Source of the DNA: Lobosporangium transversale | Taxonomy: Eukaryota > Mortierellomycota > Mortierellomycetes > Mortierellales > Mortierellaceae | Direction: 5' to 3' | Assembly (NCBI RefSeq): GCF_002105155.1 | Contig: NW_019029019.1 | Coordinates: 36,001 to 100,000, forward strand | Length of the DNA stretch: 64,000 nucleotides | Part shown: one piece after another, positions 1 through 10,633 of the stretch | How positions within the stretch are numbered: position 1 is the stretch's first letter | Layout: each line of letters starts with the position of its first letter | Translations under genes and position numbers: made by a program | Notes under the pieces: model-generated | What the model saw: the letters and a program-made list of their open reading frames with translations, nothing else | Database searches by the model: none | What the model was told of the DNA's origin: nothing

Positions 1-497
1 ATTGAAGGAGCTCCATTCTGTAGATACTGCCCTGTCGTCTTCACCGTTGGCCCTGCAGCTATGAGGATTGGGATGTAAGCTCTGCAACTTTAGACACTTT
101 CGAGCTAGTATCCCCCAACAAGCGCCGTTGATTAAGGATTAAGAGGCCTGCGAAGTGATACGGTCTTTGGCCATATGCAGAATAGAGTAAAGATACTTGT
201 GTCGCTCAAAGACATTTACTTCAAACTGATACAAAGCAGCAAGTACAGACCAGTTTTATTTATCGCACGCAAGGTGATAATATAGGGACTCTCCAAAGCT
301 CCAATCCCAAGGGTAACTATGAGTCTCGGTCATTGAAGGAACATTCAGTCTGTCGTATGGGGCTATGGAACTTGGTTAGATGAGTAAGTCAGATGAACAA
401 ACTCGACAGTGCTATGGTCTGTATGATCTGAAGAGCCACACCCTGGCAATGGTAGGCATTCGTCGAGATGGTATGATACGTGGTACTTGATCAAAGA
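1..497. other. Left-edge spacer, no gene seen
   Basis: No open frame of convincing length or composition is present on either strand. The stretch may hold the decayed downstream part of the minus-strand F-box-like fragment beside it, because short open pieces occur in several frames, but none can be assigned to a family. Confidence 0.4.
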
Positions 498-640
498 CTA
501 TAATGATAAGAGCCATGGCAAAGCAATGTGGAAAACCTTACAGACACGTTGACAATTTCTGTAATATTTTTCGTCAACAAGAATGCTCATGTTTTCAGGT
601 AATTGGACTAATTCAGAAATGGTCAATGGCTGAAGATGCA
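498..640 (-). pseudogene. Possible F-box-like N-terminal relic
   Basis: On the minus strand an ATG opens a frame of about 46 residues, beginning MHLQPLTISEL and ending in a helix-like segment (RNCQRVCKVFHIALPWLL). That segment resembles the second half of an F-box, where a conserved VC(K/R)xF/W pattern is usual. The frame stops at once, and the expected downstream leucine-rich part is only short broken pieces. This fits a decayed member of the expanded fungal F-box/LRR family, of which an intact member lies at 40.8-43.5 kb. The similarity is weak and a chance frame is possible. Confidence 0.2.
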
Positions 641-765
641 TGTTGCGATGGCATTGTTGAAATGGGGGCGCCCATTCAATGACTTTAAGAAAAAATCGCC
701 TGAACAAGGCTGAAGATGTTATTGATGAGTGCAGATGTTTCAATTTGGTGGCGCACTTGCCAAGA

Positions 766-816
766 CAAGACAAACGAGACAAGACAAACGAGACAAGACA
801 AACGAGACAAGACAAC
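766..816. repeat. Tandem repeat, 14-bp unit, about 3.5 copies
   Basis: The unit AAGACAAACGAGAC is repeated head to tail with a shortened last copy. No function is apparent. Open frames across it are repeat-driven. Confidence 0.9.
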
Positions 817-1852
817 GAGCTCGATACACAGTTCTGCAGGTCTAAGAAAGTGGGCAGAAAAAGGAGATCCCATGCTGGCCTTGCGACAAAGACTTGGACT
901 CTAGAGAAAGGACAATAAAAGCTGCGGCTTTCTCATTATGAAGTCACCATTGCCATATAAACATGACGATGCCAGAAAGATCTTTTTTTTATTTCCATTT
1001 TGACACCCATAATGGGCAGTAGAGTGTTGATGGGTAGTTGTGCATAAATAAATAACAAAAAGACACCAGACTCTTCGCCTGTCTGCCGCGAAGCAGACAG
1101 CCCAGGGCGCACCACGTGGAGGTGGTCTGGTTGCGCGCCCCCCGGTCCATAAACCCTAGAGCAGTCTACCGACACGCCCGTCGCAGGGCCCAACCCGCCA
1201 TCCAACCTACAGCGTCCTGCAGGCTGCAAATGGAGTCCGTTGGACATTGGCTAGTACTCTCGAGCGCACTAACTCAACGCTTTGGAGGCCGTTACACCGT
1301 TACAGATTCAAAAGAGAAAGGAAAGAGAGGCCTTTTTATACGTTGTCAGGACCTAGTGGCTTGCTTTCTTTCATCTGTCACCAACCTTTGACATGGTCGA
1401 TCGATTGTGGGACCTTTTTTCCGTATGAAAAGCGCTTCGCAATTTGGAGGTTTTTTCATCTTTTTTCAACAAAGTGCAGTCCCATTTCCCCTCTAATGCT
1501 ATTGAATGAAAACCCATTTAATTTCTCTTCATCCTCTGAAATATCCAACAAGCATCCATCTGGCTACAATCCCATCTGCCTTTGACAATCAACAGCATCC
1601 TGGCTCTTTTTATTTTTATTTTCGTTTGCAGCTCTTTGCTGCGTGGTCTGTGCTCTCATACCAACAGAGTTTGTTTGTTTGCTTGTTTTGGTAAGATTGC
1701 AAGACAACAAAGAGAGCAGAGAGTGGGCGGAGTGGGGTGAATATATTTTACTGCACTATGACGCAGAGATGTAGATGTGCGTAGTCGCAACCTTAAACAA
1801 AGCTATCCCGAGAAACACATTGTCTTGCCTGTCTTACTGCTTTGAGGAACTG
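817..1852. other. Non-coding stretch with a GC-rich island
   Basis: About 1 kb without a supportable gene. Positions roughly 1080-1240 are clearly more GC-rich than the AT-rich surroundings and are open on the minus strand (Gly/Pro/Arg-rich, no recognisable domain). Sharp composition borders suggest an inserted or dispersed element, possibly a SINE-like repeat, but no second copy is visible in the window. The remainder is AT-rich with short pyrimidine runs. Confidence 0.35.
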
Positions 1853-1929
1853 CATTGTCAGGATTGTCAGGATTGTCAGGATTGTCAGGGTGGTCGGGAT
1901 TGTCAGGATTGTTAGGATTATTAGGATTG
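1853..1929. repeat. Tandem repeat, 9-bp unit (attgtcagg), about 8 copies
   Basis: The unit attgtcagg is repeated with substitutions increasing toward the right end. On the minus strand it reads as an Asn-Pro-Asp tripeptide repeat, but there is no sign of a real gene around it. Confidence 0.9.
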
Positions 1930-2374
1930 CGATAGAAAAGGTAGACAGTATCGCAGCATTGCACCATGTTTATTAGATATTTCACACCGTCAAGCCATTT
2001 TTGATTACAACTCACAACAATTGACTGCGGATGAAAAAGAAAAAAAAAAAAAAAAAATTACATACCAAGTTGCCTATCCACTTCTCGTCTAACATTGGTG
2101 GCAAAAGAAATCAAAGCACTAAACTCAGGTCTAATCTTCCTGAACCTTCTTCACCATCATCGCTAAATGTTTAATTAGCATGCAATTGCCATTTGTTCAC
2201 TCCTGTCTCATTGCATTGATTGTAGAAAAAGAAAATAGTCCTTTATGTATTTTTGTTTTTGTTTCATGAGGCTTTGGACCAAGAAGTGGATCCGCTGCAA
2301 TAATGTTCTGTAAAGCTGAATGGACTTTATCGCTTCTTTCTTCACCTCTTGGTCTTACTTGGTCACTTCTCTTC

Positions 2375-2424
2375 CGCTTCTCTCTCGCTTCTCTCTCGCT
2401 TCTCTCTCGCTTCTCTCTCGCTTC
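2375..2424. repeat. Tandem repeat, 11-bp pyrimidine-rich unit
   Basis: The unit gcttctctctc is repeated about 4.5 times in a pyrimidine-rich stretch. No function is apparent. Confidence 0.85.
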
Positions 2425-2584
2425 TTGATCTGTCTCTCTTAACCACCTCTCTCTTCACTTCTTGCACGCCGCCTCTCTACAACCAATCCGCGACGAGTCC
2501 CAGTAAGACATCTCCGCTGCCAAAGTAATGCCGCCATAAGTTCGTATACTATATATTTATAATTGGAAGACCTTACTACCAATG

Positions 2585-3060
2585 CCAGAACTAAACATCA
2601 AAGTGTCCATGGATCCTGCAGTTATCTCCCATATCTTTGTTCATATCCCTCACTTTTAGCACAGAGGGTGAGCGCTAGAAAAAACACAGCCTACTGAAGC
2701 TGCTACGTCAAAGCAGCAGCATGAGCTGATTAGTATCGTAATTCCTTTTATGTATCGTCCAAAGGATGATTACCTGCACGGGATATTTAATGCGATGGAA
2801 GTAAACGAAAAATCACCAGCTCAGCTCCTATTAGATGTGTTCAATTCGGATAATCAGACCATTGAAGAAGTATTCAGAGCTTTTACAAAAACAAAGGCCT
2901 GCCTCCATAGTCAGGATCTGGGCCTTGCGATTAAAACCCGAAGGGGCTTACAATGGATATGGCGATTTCTCTGAGGCCGGAAAGATATTGTTGTTGAGGA
3001 TGCAAAAAGCGAGCTCAAGGAGCTTACTTGAGTCGACGACCTGAGGCTCCCAACCAACAA
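2585..3060 (+). pseudogene. Decayed protein-coding fragment, family unknown
   Basis: The stretch has protein-like composition with interruptions. It begins MPELNIKVSMDPAVISHIF and stops after about 25 codons. A second open piece (about 2700-2974) includes YRPKDDYLHGIFNAMEVNE and QTIEEVFRAFTKTKACLH and ends at a TGA. Further sense-like pieces follow with in-frame stops. Broken runs of ordinary amino-acid composition are typical of a pseudogene. I do not recognise the family. Unidentified introns could explain some breaks, so a functional spliced gene is not fully excluded. Confidence 0.35.
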
Positions 3061-3479
3061 TCTGTTCCCCACAGTGGTTCAGAAAATATCATTAAGTTAC
3101 TGCTAAACCCTCCACTCCAACCCCTCTATCAGCCTACTTTGGACCACAGCCTCCTCCACAATAAGGGGTAAAGCCCATAAATATCACGCTATTGCTAACA
3201 TAGATCCTGTACATTAATTGCCCAATTGTTCGGGCAGAGTTGCGGCCAAAATGTAGATATTTGGAGCTTGAATTCTCCCCTTTAGATATACAGATATCGG
3301 TAGTAGACGCTGAGGAGCCAAGCGTTGGCTCTCAATAAACCCCTCTTCTTTATCCATCTAAAGACTGAAATGGCCATAACCCTGTGCTTGCTCTTCATAG
3401 CTGTTTATTTTAGCAGTTGTCTTGCTTAAATTAACCGCAACATGAAATGTCTATTGAAGACGTAAAAAAAGTAACGAGA

Positions 3480-4130
3480 GGTCATTGTGACGTTATCAGA
3501 CCTTTATTTAAGTTGCTTACTCTCATGTTCCTGTCTTCTGTTTTCAACGACCTTCTCAGAACCAAAATTTGATTGCAGCATTGCAATTACATGACTCGTA
3601 TCTGCATTCCGTGCAATAGTGGCAACCATGACAAACAGCCCTTAAATACAAGGTCTGTTTTTATTTGTTTTACCTTTTTATGAATATTATTATTTTTTAT
3701 TAACCCTCCATCGCTGTTGCTGATAGCGGGCCTAAACGAGGACATGTGGCATTTGTGATCGCTCAGGACACAACTGAAGCACATGTCCAGGCAATGAAGG
3801 GTGAGTTCCATATTCAATATTTCAATTGTGTCATCATCGCTAATACATTTTTATTAATCCTAAACTTTTATTCTCTGTTGCAATGGCATAGTTAGTGTCC
3901 CCTGTAAGCGAATCGAGCCTATGGCGGTCTGCAGGCGGAGTGTTAACCTTGGCCGCCTTGGTGAAAGTGAAAGACCTGTGTGAAGGCGAAGGTAAACTAA
4001 TCTTTTGTTTACATTCTATTATACTTTCAATCTTTGTGGTGTGATTGTATATATTTATTTAGGGTCTGTCAAAGACAGATAATAGGATTGCAAGGTACGG
4101 TAAGTGTGGCAGGAACTTGGATAAAGGTAT
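3480..4130 (+). pseudogene. Relic of an unknown multi-exon gene, copy 1
   Basis: Several exon-like blocks on the plus strand are bounded by plausible splice sites. After an acceptor at about 3580 comes MTRICIPCNSGNHDKQPLKY. A block near 3711-3808 reads SIAVADSGPKRGHVAFVIAQ and continues to VQAMK before a GGTGAG donor. A block near 3892-3991 reads SPVSESSLWRSAGGVLTLAA, then VKVKDLCEGE before a GTAAAC donor. Later pieces soon hit stops. The same blocks recur in degraded form at 31.3-31.9 kb, which shows they belong to a repeated gene or element. The Cys-containing first block could be a zinc-binding motif. I recognise no family. Confidence 0.4.
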
Positions 4131-5624
4131 ATGGGTAGTTTTTATTACAGGCTGAGGTTTTCTGTATTAAATGGCGATGGCGTTTGTACTTCTACGTCCT
4201 TGAGCTGAATTGCACACATATTATATTAACTATTGATAACTACCAGTATACAGGGTTGCCAATAAACACCTAAGCACCTCAGCATTGCCTTTAAGATTAC
4301 GATCACCCATAAGTATGGTAAAATGCGCTGTCCTCGTAACAGAAGCCCTAGAGGGACGATCGACCAAAGCAATGATGGGGTTTCTAAACCTATTTTTGCT
4401 AGTGTTCATTTAAATAAAGCCTTGTGTTAGGAGACCCTTACGAGGGTCTGTTATACAGTTCAATGTTATCAAGCATGTCACTGACTCTTGATCCTTGTAT
4501 ATAAAGCCCTATTGCTTATCTTCTGCTTTGTAGACATGATGGCTTGTTCGGTAGATGATAAGTAAGAGGAAGTGTATATATGTATATATATATATATACT
4601 ATAGCTGAATTTTTCAAGCAGTATTGGTTAGTTCAGAAAGTGACATTGTCTTCGACCGGTGGAAGCGGAGAATGGTTTATCTCGTATATAAAATAAAAGA
4701 GAGCAAAAAGGAGGATTCATTGTCTACATTTACACCACCAATAGAAGCAAGGGACGACATACCTTTCTGGCTCATGATTCCCGCGCGGTGTTTTTTTTTT
4801 TTTTTTTTTTTTGTTAAATGTAAACAACATTATGGCTAGCCATTTACTCGGAGATCTCCTTCCTAAAAGCGTGCTCAAAAAGACCTAGCATGGACAAAGG
4901 TCGATCATTCTATCAAAAGTTTTTTTTTTTTTTGATTTCGTCCATCAAACAAATATAAAAAAGAAAAGATGGATTGATCCAAGAGTCCGTGGCAAAAAGT
5001 TTAAAAAAAAAAAAAAGAGAGAGATGGACTTAATCAGTTTTTTAAGAAAAAATTTTTAACAGATTGCTCGTACTCGAGTGAAAGCAGCCAAAAACCGATT
5101 GGAACAATGCATTCCGCAATTACAACGAAAAAGGCCTAGAGGGGCCATGCTCTTTAGCCTGGATATGGTAACACATCTAGTCCAGTGAGTAAAGTAAACA
5201 GAAACTCTGCTCTTGAAAAAGTATGTTTGCCATAGAATAAAGAAAAAATTAGACCCCGATCTGATAGGGACATAATATACATGTTAATAATGCGTCAATA
5301 ATCTATCCACGTCCAGGGCCATCATCATAAACAATTGTTACTGCATGCATGCGTACATCCATGTGCATTTGCTAGTCTATAATTCATACCTTATGATTTG
5401 AGCAAGGGTATGGACAATGCAACAATGTCCGACAAGGGCAGAGCGGCGTTGCAATACTGTGGCTGCTCGCTTACTTACTTGTTGTATGCATGTTCATGTA
5501 TATATTCTTTTATATTATTTTATTTTAATTTTTTTTCTTATCGAAAATGAATATAAAGCGCTCATGAACATCTCTCTTCATTTTGCTCTTGCATCCTCTT
5601 TACGTTTCTTCTCTTTGGTCGTAT

Positions 5625-5656
<32 letters not shown>

Positions 5657-5781
5657 CTACCTCGCTTTCTTTTTCGGCAACGACCCTTGTACAAATATAG
5701 CCATAACTCTCTCTTCCTCCTCAGTCATTTGTATATAATTTTAACGATTTTCATTCACAGAGAGATTAATCAAATACTACC
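4131..5781. other. AT-rich spacer upstream of the flavocytochrome gene
   Basis: Mostly AT-rich with poly-T tracts (about 4790-4811, 4920-4933 and 5628-5656) and a short TA dinucleotide run near 4578. One stretch, 5063-5188, starts directly after an acceptor-like TTTTTTAACAG and stays open for 41 codons (IARTRVKAAKNRLEQC and onward) to a TGA. It looks like a last exon or relic of something unidentified. The part just before 5782 is presumably 5' UTR and promoter of the flavocytochrome gene. Confidence 0.4.
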
Positions 5782-8367
5782 ATGATCTCTATTTCAACCC
5801 TCATTATCAGCGCCTGTCTGGCTGTGTTCTCAGTATGGTTATTTGCAGATTACTTTATTCTCTGGAGAGCAAAGATAAAGTCACATTTTGTTTGGAACGA
5901 GATGGACATTTACTGGTCCCTTGTCTGTTTGCTACCTATCCTATTGGGTCACTTCATCACCATCTGGGGGAACTACTTCCGCGCAACGAACCATTTCCAG
6001 CATTCAATCTCAAAAGTCACCACTCCTGCAACAGAGAAGCAGCGCATCTCGTTCTGGGAGCGCCATGATTCATACTTTGGGTACACGACCAAGTTTTGGT
6101 GGCTGGTCGGTCTGGTCGTCACAATGAACATTTACTGGTTCATCCTGACAACGGTCCTGAGCAGGGATGCGTACGTCGAGACCTATGGTTATATCCAGGG
6201 CAATCTCCGTTCCATCGCCTATGGTAGTTCTCAAGCTGTACTGCTTGATACATCCCTCATCCTCTTCCTGGTGCTCCGTCGGTCGATGCTTCATGCCCTC
6301 GGCTTTACTTATCCAGAGATTATCCCTCTCCATCGTTGGCTTGGTGTTTCCATGCTTGTCTGGTCTACAATCCATGTAGCATTTTATAGCGCCTGGCTGA
6401 TCATGGAAGGCAAGTTTGTCAGCGACATTGCATTCACTGATAAGTCCCGTGGTACCCGCAACATGCCTGGAGTCTTTGCATGGGTATGTATCTCACTTTT
6501 TTTTTTTTTTTTTTTTTTTTTTTTCCGTATTGGGCTCCAACTTATTAATCCTGATCTGACTTTCTTCCCTTGCAAAATATACGAATTGGTGTTCACCTTG
6601 ATCCGCTAGATCGGAGTCGTTATAATGTCCTTCTTTGCGCTGCCCCAATTCCGTCGATGGGTTTATCCAGTCTTCGTCTACGTCCATCGGGCAGGCACTT
6701 TTGTTTTCTTCATTGGTCTCATTATGCATTACCCTTCGTACATGCTTTGGTACTACATGCTTCCAGGATTCATCCTCTTCCTTATCGACCGCTTCGTCCC
6801 TAGGATCATCCAAGCACGTACAATCGATCCCATGGCCACCTGTGCTCTTAACACTGACGCCGACATCATCCGTGTCAAGTTTACATCACCAGAACCCATG
6901 AAGCCATATTATCCCGGTGATTACATTACAGTTCAGATCCCTGGTATGGGCCAGATCTTTCATCCATTCACTATTGCCTCGTACTGGCCCGAGGACCCTT
7001 ACTCCATGACCCTGTATATGCGTGTCTTTAATGACTCCAAATGGAGCTGGACCAAGAAGCTTTCCGAACGCTGCGGTACGGATGACAGACCCATTCTGAT
7101 CCATACCAATGTCGAAGGTGTCTTTGGTGACCGTCGTCATGACTATCTCAAGTCTGAAACCATGGTCATCTTCGTTGCCGGCGCTGCCATCACAACCTTT
7201 ATGGCCTTGATCAAAGCCGTTGCTGCCCAAATAGCTGCTTCAAATGACCCGCTCCGCATGCAGCTTCACTTGGTTTGTACATTTCGCACCCGCAGTGAGC
7301 TCCATGCCTACGGGTCATTTTTGCATCAGATCACACGCGATCCTCGTTTTACCTCTTGGCTACATGTTCAAATATTTGTCTCTCGCCCTGACAAGCCCAA
7401 GACTCTGATGGGTGCCCATGCTTACGTTGTCAAGAACGATATCCAAGTTCCAAGCCAAATCAAGAAAAAAGATGGCAAGAATTTCCTCCAGCGTACCGGA
7501 ACCAGACTAAAGCGCGCTCTTTCGGGCCGTACTGCAGTCAATGCCCCCGCACCCATCATGACGTCTGTGGTAGTGGAGAATGCTGGCGAAAGTTTGGAGC
7601 GATTCAGCTCTGCAAAGCCCACTGCTGAAACACTAGACGACATGAAGAGAAATCCTTCAATTGCTGCTGTTATGATTGACCCTTCATCCATGTCTCCATC
7701 ATCTTCACCCTCAATCGAAATAAATCCCATTTCTGAAAAGCCCAGCAGAGCCATGACATACCATGACCAAGCTTTGCCAACGTTTCAGGCTTCGAATGCG
7801 GATGCAGTCTCCAAGAGGCTGGCCCTACTGGACCTCTTTACAAGTGCATTGTTAGTTCTTGTGCCCATGGCCTTTTACTATGGTATGCGTGCTGCCCGGT
7901 TCGAGGGCCAACCGCAATGGTGTCTAACTACCAAGAGCAAAGACAAGTGGACAATCTTTGTCTGCCATTGGACAAATGCCTTAGTCCCTGGTCTTGTTCA
8001 TACAATCGCCATGCTTGCTCTTGGCTACTTTGGCATTGCTGTAGCCAAGAAGATCCATATGCGTCACCACCAGTGTGCTTCTAACAACATCGCCAAGGAT
8101 ATTGAAATATCTGGGGCTCATTCCGAGAAGCAATCGGTTGAGGGCGGTAACTGGGATGAAGGAGATGTCGTCTACACACGAGGCCGTATGGATGTCCGTA
8201 AACAGATCCAAGCCCTGGTGGATCAGGGTGTGGGTATGAAAGAAAATGGAGAAGGGCTGACTACTGTCTTTGCTGGTGGGCCCGAGGGTTTTGTTAACAT
8301 GATTGAGAACCAGGTCAAGAAGGCAGCGTGGGTCGTCGATTTTAATCGTGAAACTTGGGCACCTTGA
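5782..8367 (+). CDS. Ferric reductase / NADPH oxidase-type flavocytochrome
   Basis: Exons 5782-6483 and 6610-8367 give 819 residues. The 126-base intron is phase 0 and carries a poly-T run just after its donor. The protein has an N-terminal multi-spanning membrane part with two paired haem-ligand motifs, H184-x13-H198 (HRWLGVSMLVWSTIH) and H260-x13-H274 (HRAGTFVFFIGLIMH). It continues with an FAD-binding HPFT motif at about 352-355, an NAD(P)-binding region (VIFVAGAAITTF) and a C-terminal GGPEG motif close to the end. This is the layout of membrane ferric-chelate reductases and NADPH oxidases, which move electrons from cytosolic NAD(P)H across the membrane to metal or oxygen. A Ser/Pro-rich insert of about 150 residues lies between the NAD-binding motifs, and a further hydrophobic segment near 7830-8050 splits the C-terminal domain, which is unusual. 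The substrate cannot be read from sequence. The next gene converges 239 bases downstream. Confidence 0.93.
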
Positions 8368-8456
8368 ACGAAAAAAAAAGAACAACAATGCCGCATCCTT
8401 TGTATAATATCGACTATAATTCGCTTCAGTATATATTTCACAGTATTTTTATCCCA

Positions 8457-8490
<34 letters not shown>

Positions 8491-8606
8491 CAAACAAGAA
8501 AATGTAGTATACTAATGTTGTCAATTAGTAAAAGCTCCCACTGCGGCTTCTACGGCTATGAAAATTATTTTACTTTTTATATCTATTTATTTATTTACTT
8601 ATTATT

Positions 8607-9499
8607 TTACATCCTACGCTTTTCTTGCTTTTGTGTCCGTCGCCTTTCTTTTTCCTGTGCCAGCCGTTGTTTCTCCAAAGCCAATTTGTTCCTTTCCTTT
8701 TCATTCTCGCTCGCTTTCTTCATCTCTGCCCTTCGTTGAGCCTCCTTCTGTTTCACAATGTCAGCGTTGGTATTGGCCATAAGTAAAGGATCGGAGGACG
8801 AGGTTTTGGGCCCTGAACTACTAGCGGATCGATCTTTATAACGGATTTCCATCTCTCCATCTTCACCCTCCACCATTTCATCCAGATCGTATGCATATTG
8901 AGCTAATAGAGCCTCACGTTTTTTGCGTTCTTCTTTGGTCATGTTCTTGACAACATGTCGTGAGGACATCGATAGAACCTCACGACCACTTGGATTCTCA
9001 AACTCTGCCTTGAGAGCAGCCCGTTCTTTTTCTACACGCGTTTTATTATTATTATTATTATTATTAATCTTTTGATCTAGAGGTGCGATTTTTTTTTCTT
9101 CCTTATTTTCAATTACCTTTGGCTGCTTTGAGTGTTTTTTCCTTCTCTTCTTGAGCCTTCTTTGCTTCTGCTTCCTTCATTTTATTCCAAAATTGAAAAA
9201 CTTCATCAATTACGGTTTGTGTGGGTTGTTCCGTAGCATCTGCCAATAACTCTGTGATAGCTTCTACTTTTTCGGGTTCTTCCATTGTTTCCTCTTCCAC
9301 AATCCTTGCAAAATACTCTGTAATGGCCTTGAGGGAAAGGAAAAAAAAAAAGAGAGTATTAAAGATATTGTACATATTCTTTATTTTTTTATTTTTTTTT
9401 TTGGTCCGCTTATTAAAGAAAAAAAAGTACCTCATCTTCAAGACTAATAGTCGCTAGCCGCTCTGCAATAAAAGCCTCGATATTATTATTGTCCGTCAT
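8607..9499 (-). CDS. CCDC43: CCDC43-like coiled-coil protein
   Basis: Three exons (9499-9431, 9327-9117, 9076-8607) give 249 residues, with all phases consistent. The N-terminal ~95 residues form a small helical domain that includes an acidic stretch (EEETMEEPEKVEAITELLAD). The middle holds ALLAQYAYDLDE, then LLMANTNADIV, followed by a highly charged coiled-coil tail (ERNKLALEKQRLAQEKERRR). The order of LLAQYA, (N)TN-x-x-DV/IV and the Lys/Arg/Glu tail matches animal CCDC43, a poorly characterised conserved protein. The second intron is only 40 bases. It is supported by an in-frame TGA just past its donor and by recovery of the frame afterwards, but its exact borders are less certain than the first. 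The gene is divergent from COA6 with a 231-base gap. Confidence 0.8.
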
Positions 9500-9730
9500 T
9501 ATTATATTCTATTCCCGTCTATGAAATTACTTCTGTTCTCTTGTCTCCCGCAATGTTTGTGAAGGTTGGAATCATGAGCTTGTCATTTTGTTCTGTTTTG
9601 ATTGAAAACCTACAGGTACCAAATCGGCAGTCACACATCCTTTGACTTCCTTGGACAGCCTTGTCTATCTCATTTTTCACGCACTTTCGTTTGGAAAAAA
9701 AGAAAGAGAAAAGAAAAAAAGTAGATTCCA
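9500..9730. promoter_or_regulatory. Divergent promoter region CCDC43/COA6
   Basis: The 231 bases between the two opposed start codons must hold both promoters and 5' UTRs. No specific factor site can be named. A purine-rich run (aaaaaaagaaagagaaaag) precedes the COA6 start. Confidence 0.5.
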
Positions 9731-10355
9731 ATGACTCAACAACAACAGGAAGAAAAAGTACAACATCCTTCAAGAGCTGATCGCCAAAAGTGCTGGAAGG
9801 TCCGTGATGCATTCTTTGCATGTCTAGACCAATCCAACGTCGTGGACCCTTCTTCTCCAGAAGCTGCTAATATCTGTCAGGATTTGAGAAAAAATTATCA
9901 TGATGCATGCATGAAGAGCTGGGTAATAGAACCGATTTCTTTCTCTCTCTCTCTCTCTCTTTTTTTTTTTTTTTTTTTTTTTTTTCTGTAAGAACATGGC
10001 TAGATATGAGCAGTCTTACTTAGTCTCCTTTTTTTTTTTTCTTTTCTTTTTTTATTACTAATTAGGTCGAATATTTCAATAAACGTAATGTTCAATATCA
10101 AAACATTTGGAACAAGATCAGTTGAATTGGCTATGCCCTATACAGAAAAAAAAAAAAACTATCACGGATTGATAATGGGAAAACTGACTCTCTGAATTAT
10201 CATCATTTTTTTTTTATTTATATTTTATATTTTTTCCAGGTCGAGTATTGGAAGTTGAACAAAAAGAGATGCTGGAACGTATGAGAGCACAACACAAGGC
10301 TGCGGAAGATCGTGCTGCTGAAACTGCAAAGGCGAAAACACCAAAGGCAGCATAA
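9731..10355 (+). CDS. COA6: Cytochrome c oxidase assembly factor COA6
   Basis: Exons 9731-9922, 10066-10084 and 10240-10355 give 108 residues, close to yeast Coa6. The cysteines form a CX9C pair (C21, C31) and a CX10C pair (C49, C60), the COA6 signature of a helical-hairpin protein of the mitochondrial intermembrane space. Family knowledge: COA6 helps deliver copper to the CuA site of Cox2. The middle exon is a 19-base microexon. Skipping the second splice would give a stop soon after VEYFNKRN, whereas splicing at AAAC|GTAATG restores WVEYFNKRR, the conserved COA6 motif, followed by a charged helical tail (VLEVEQKEMLERMRAQ). Both introns carry poly-T tracts. The start is the first ATG in a purine-rich leader. 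The large receptor gene converges 278 bases downstream. Confidence 0.92.
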
Positions 10356-10633
10356 AGCATAAAGCATAGGCATAGGCATAGGCATAGATATTGTGTAGTA
10401 TTAAAAAAAAAAAAAAAAAAAAAATGGAATTCATCGAAATTTCGGCCATCCAAAACTTAAACACCCTCGCCAGTCGGTTTAAACGCTTGCTTTCAGGATT
10501 TTAGTCAAGATTGGTTGGGTGCATCATACGCCTAGAAAGTAATTTGATATCTCTTAACCTCATTGCGGTATATAAACAAGCGTTCCTTACACTTTCTTCC
10601 TTATTCTAAATATCATCCTGCTTATCCATCCTC

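Noticed and set aside
936-1247. Open frame of about 103 codons on the minus strand
   Set aside because: No recognisable domain, GC-island driven, and likely part of a dispersed repeat, so not called as a gene.
5417-5785. Open frame of 122 codons running into the start of the flavocytochrome gene
   Set aside because: It crosses a poly-T run that yields a Phe tract and lies in the presumed 5' UTR.
10066-10125. COA6 ending at 10125 with one intron only
   Set aside because: It would end NKRNVQYQNIWNKIS and lose the conserved NKRR motif. Splicing at 10084/10240 restores it with a family-like charged tail.
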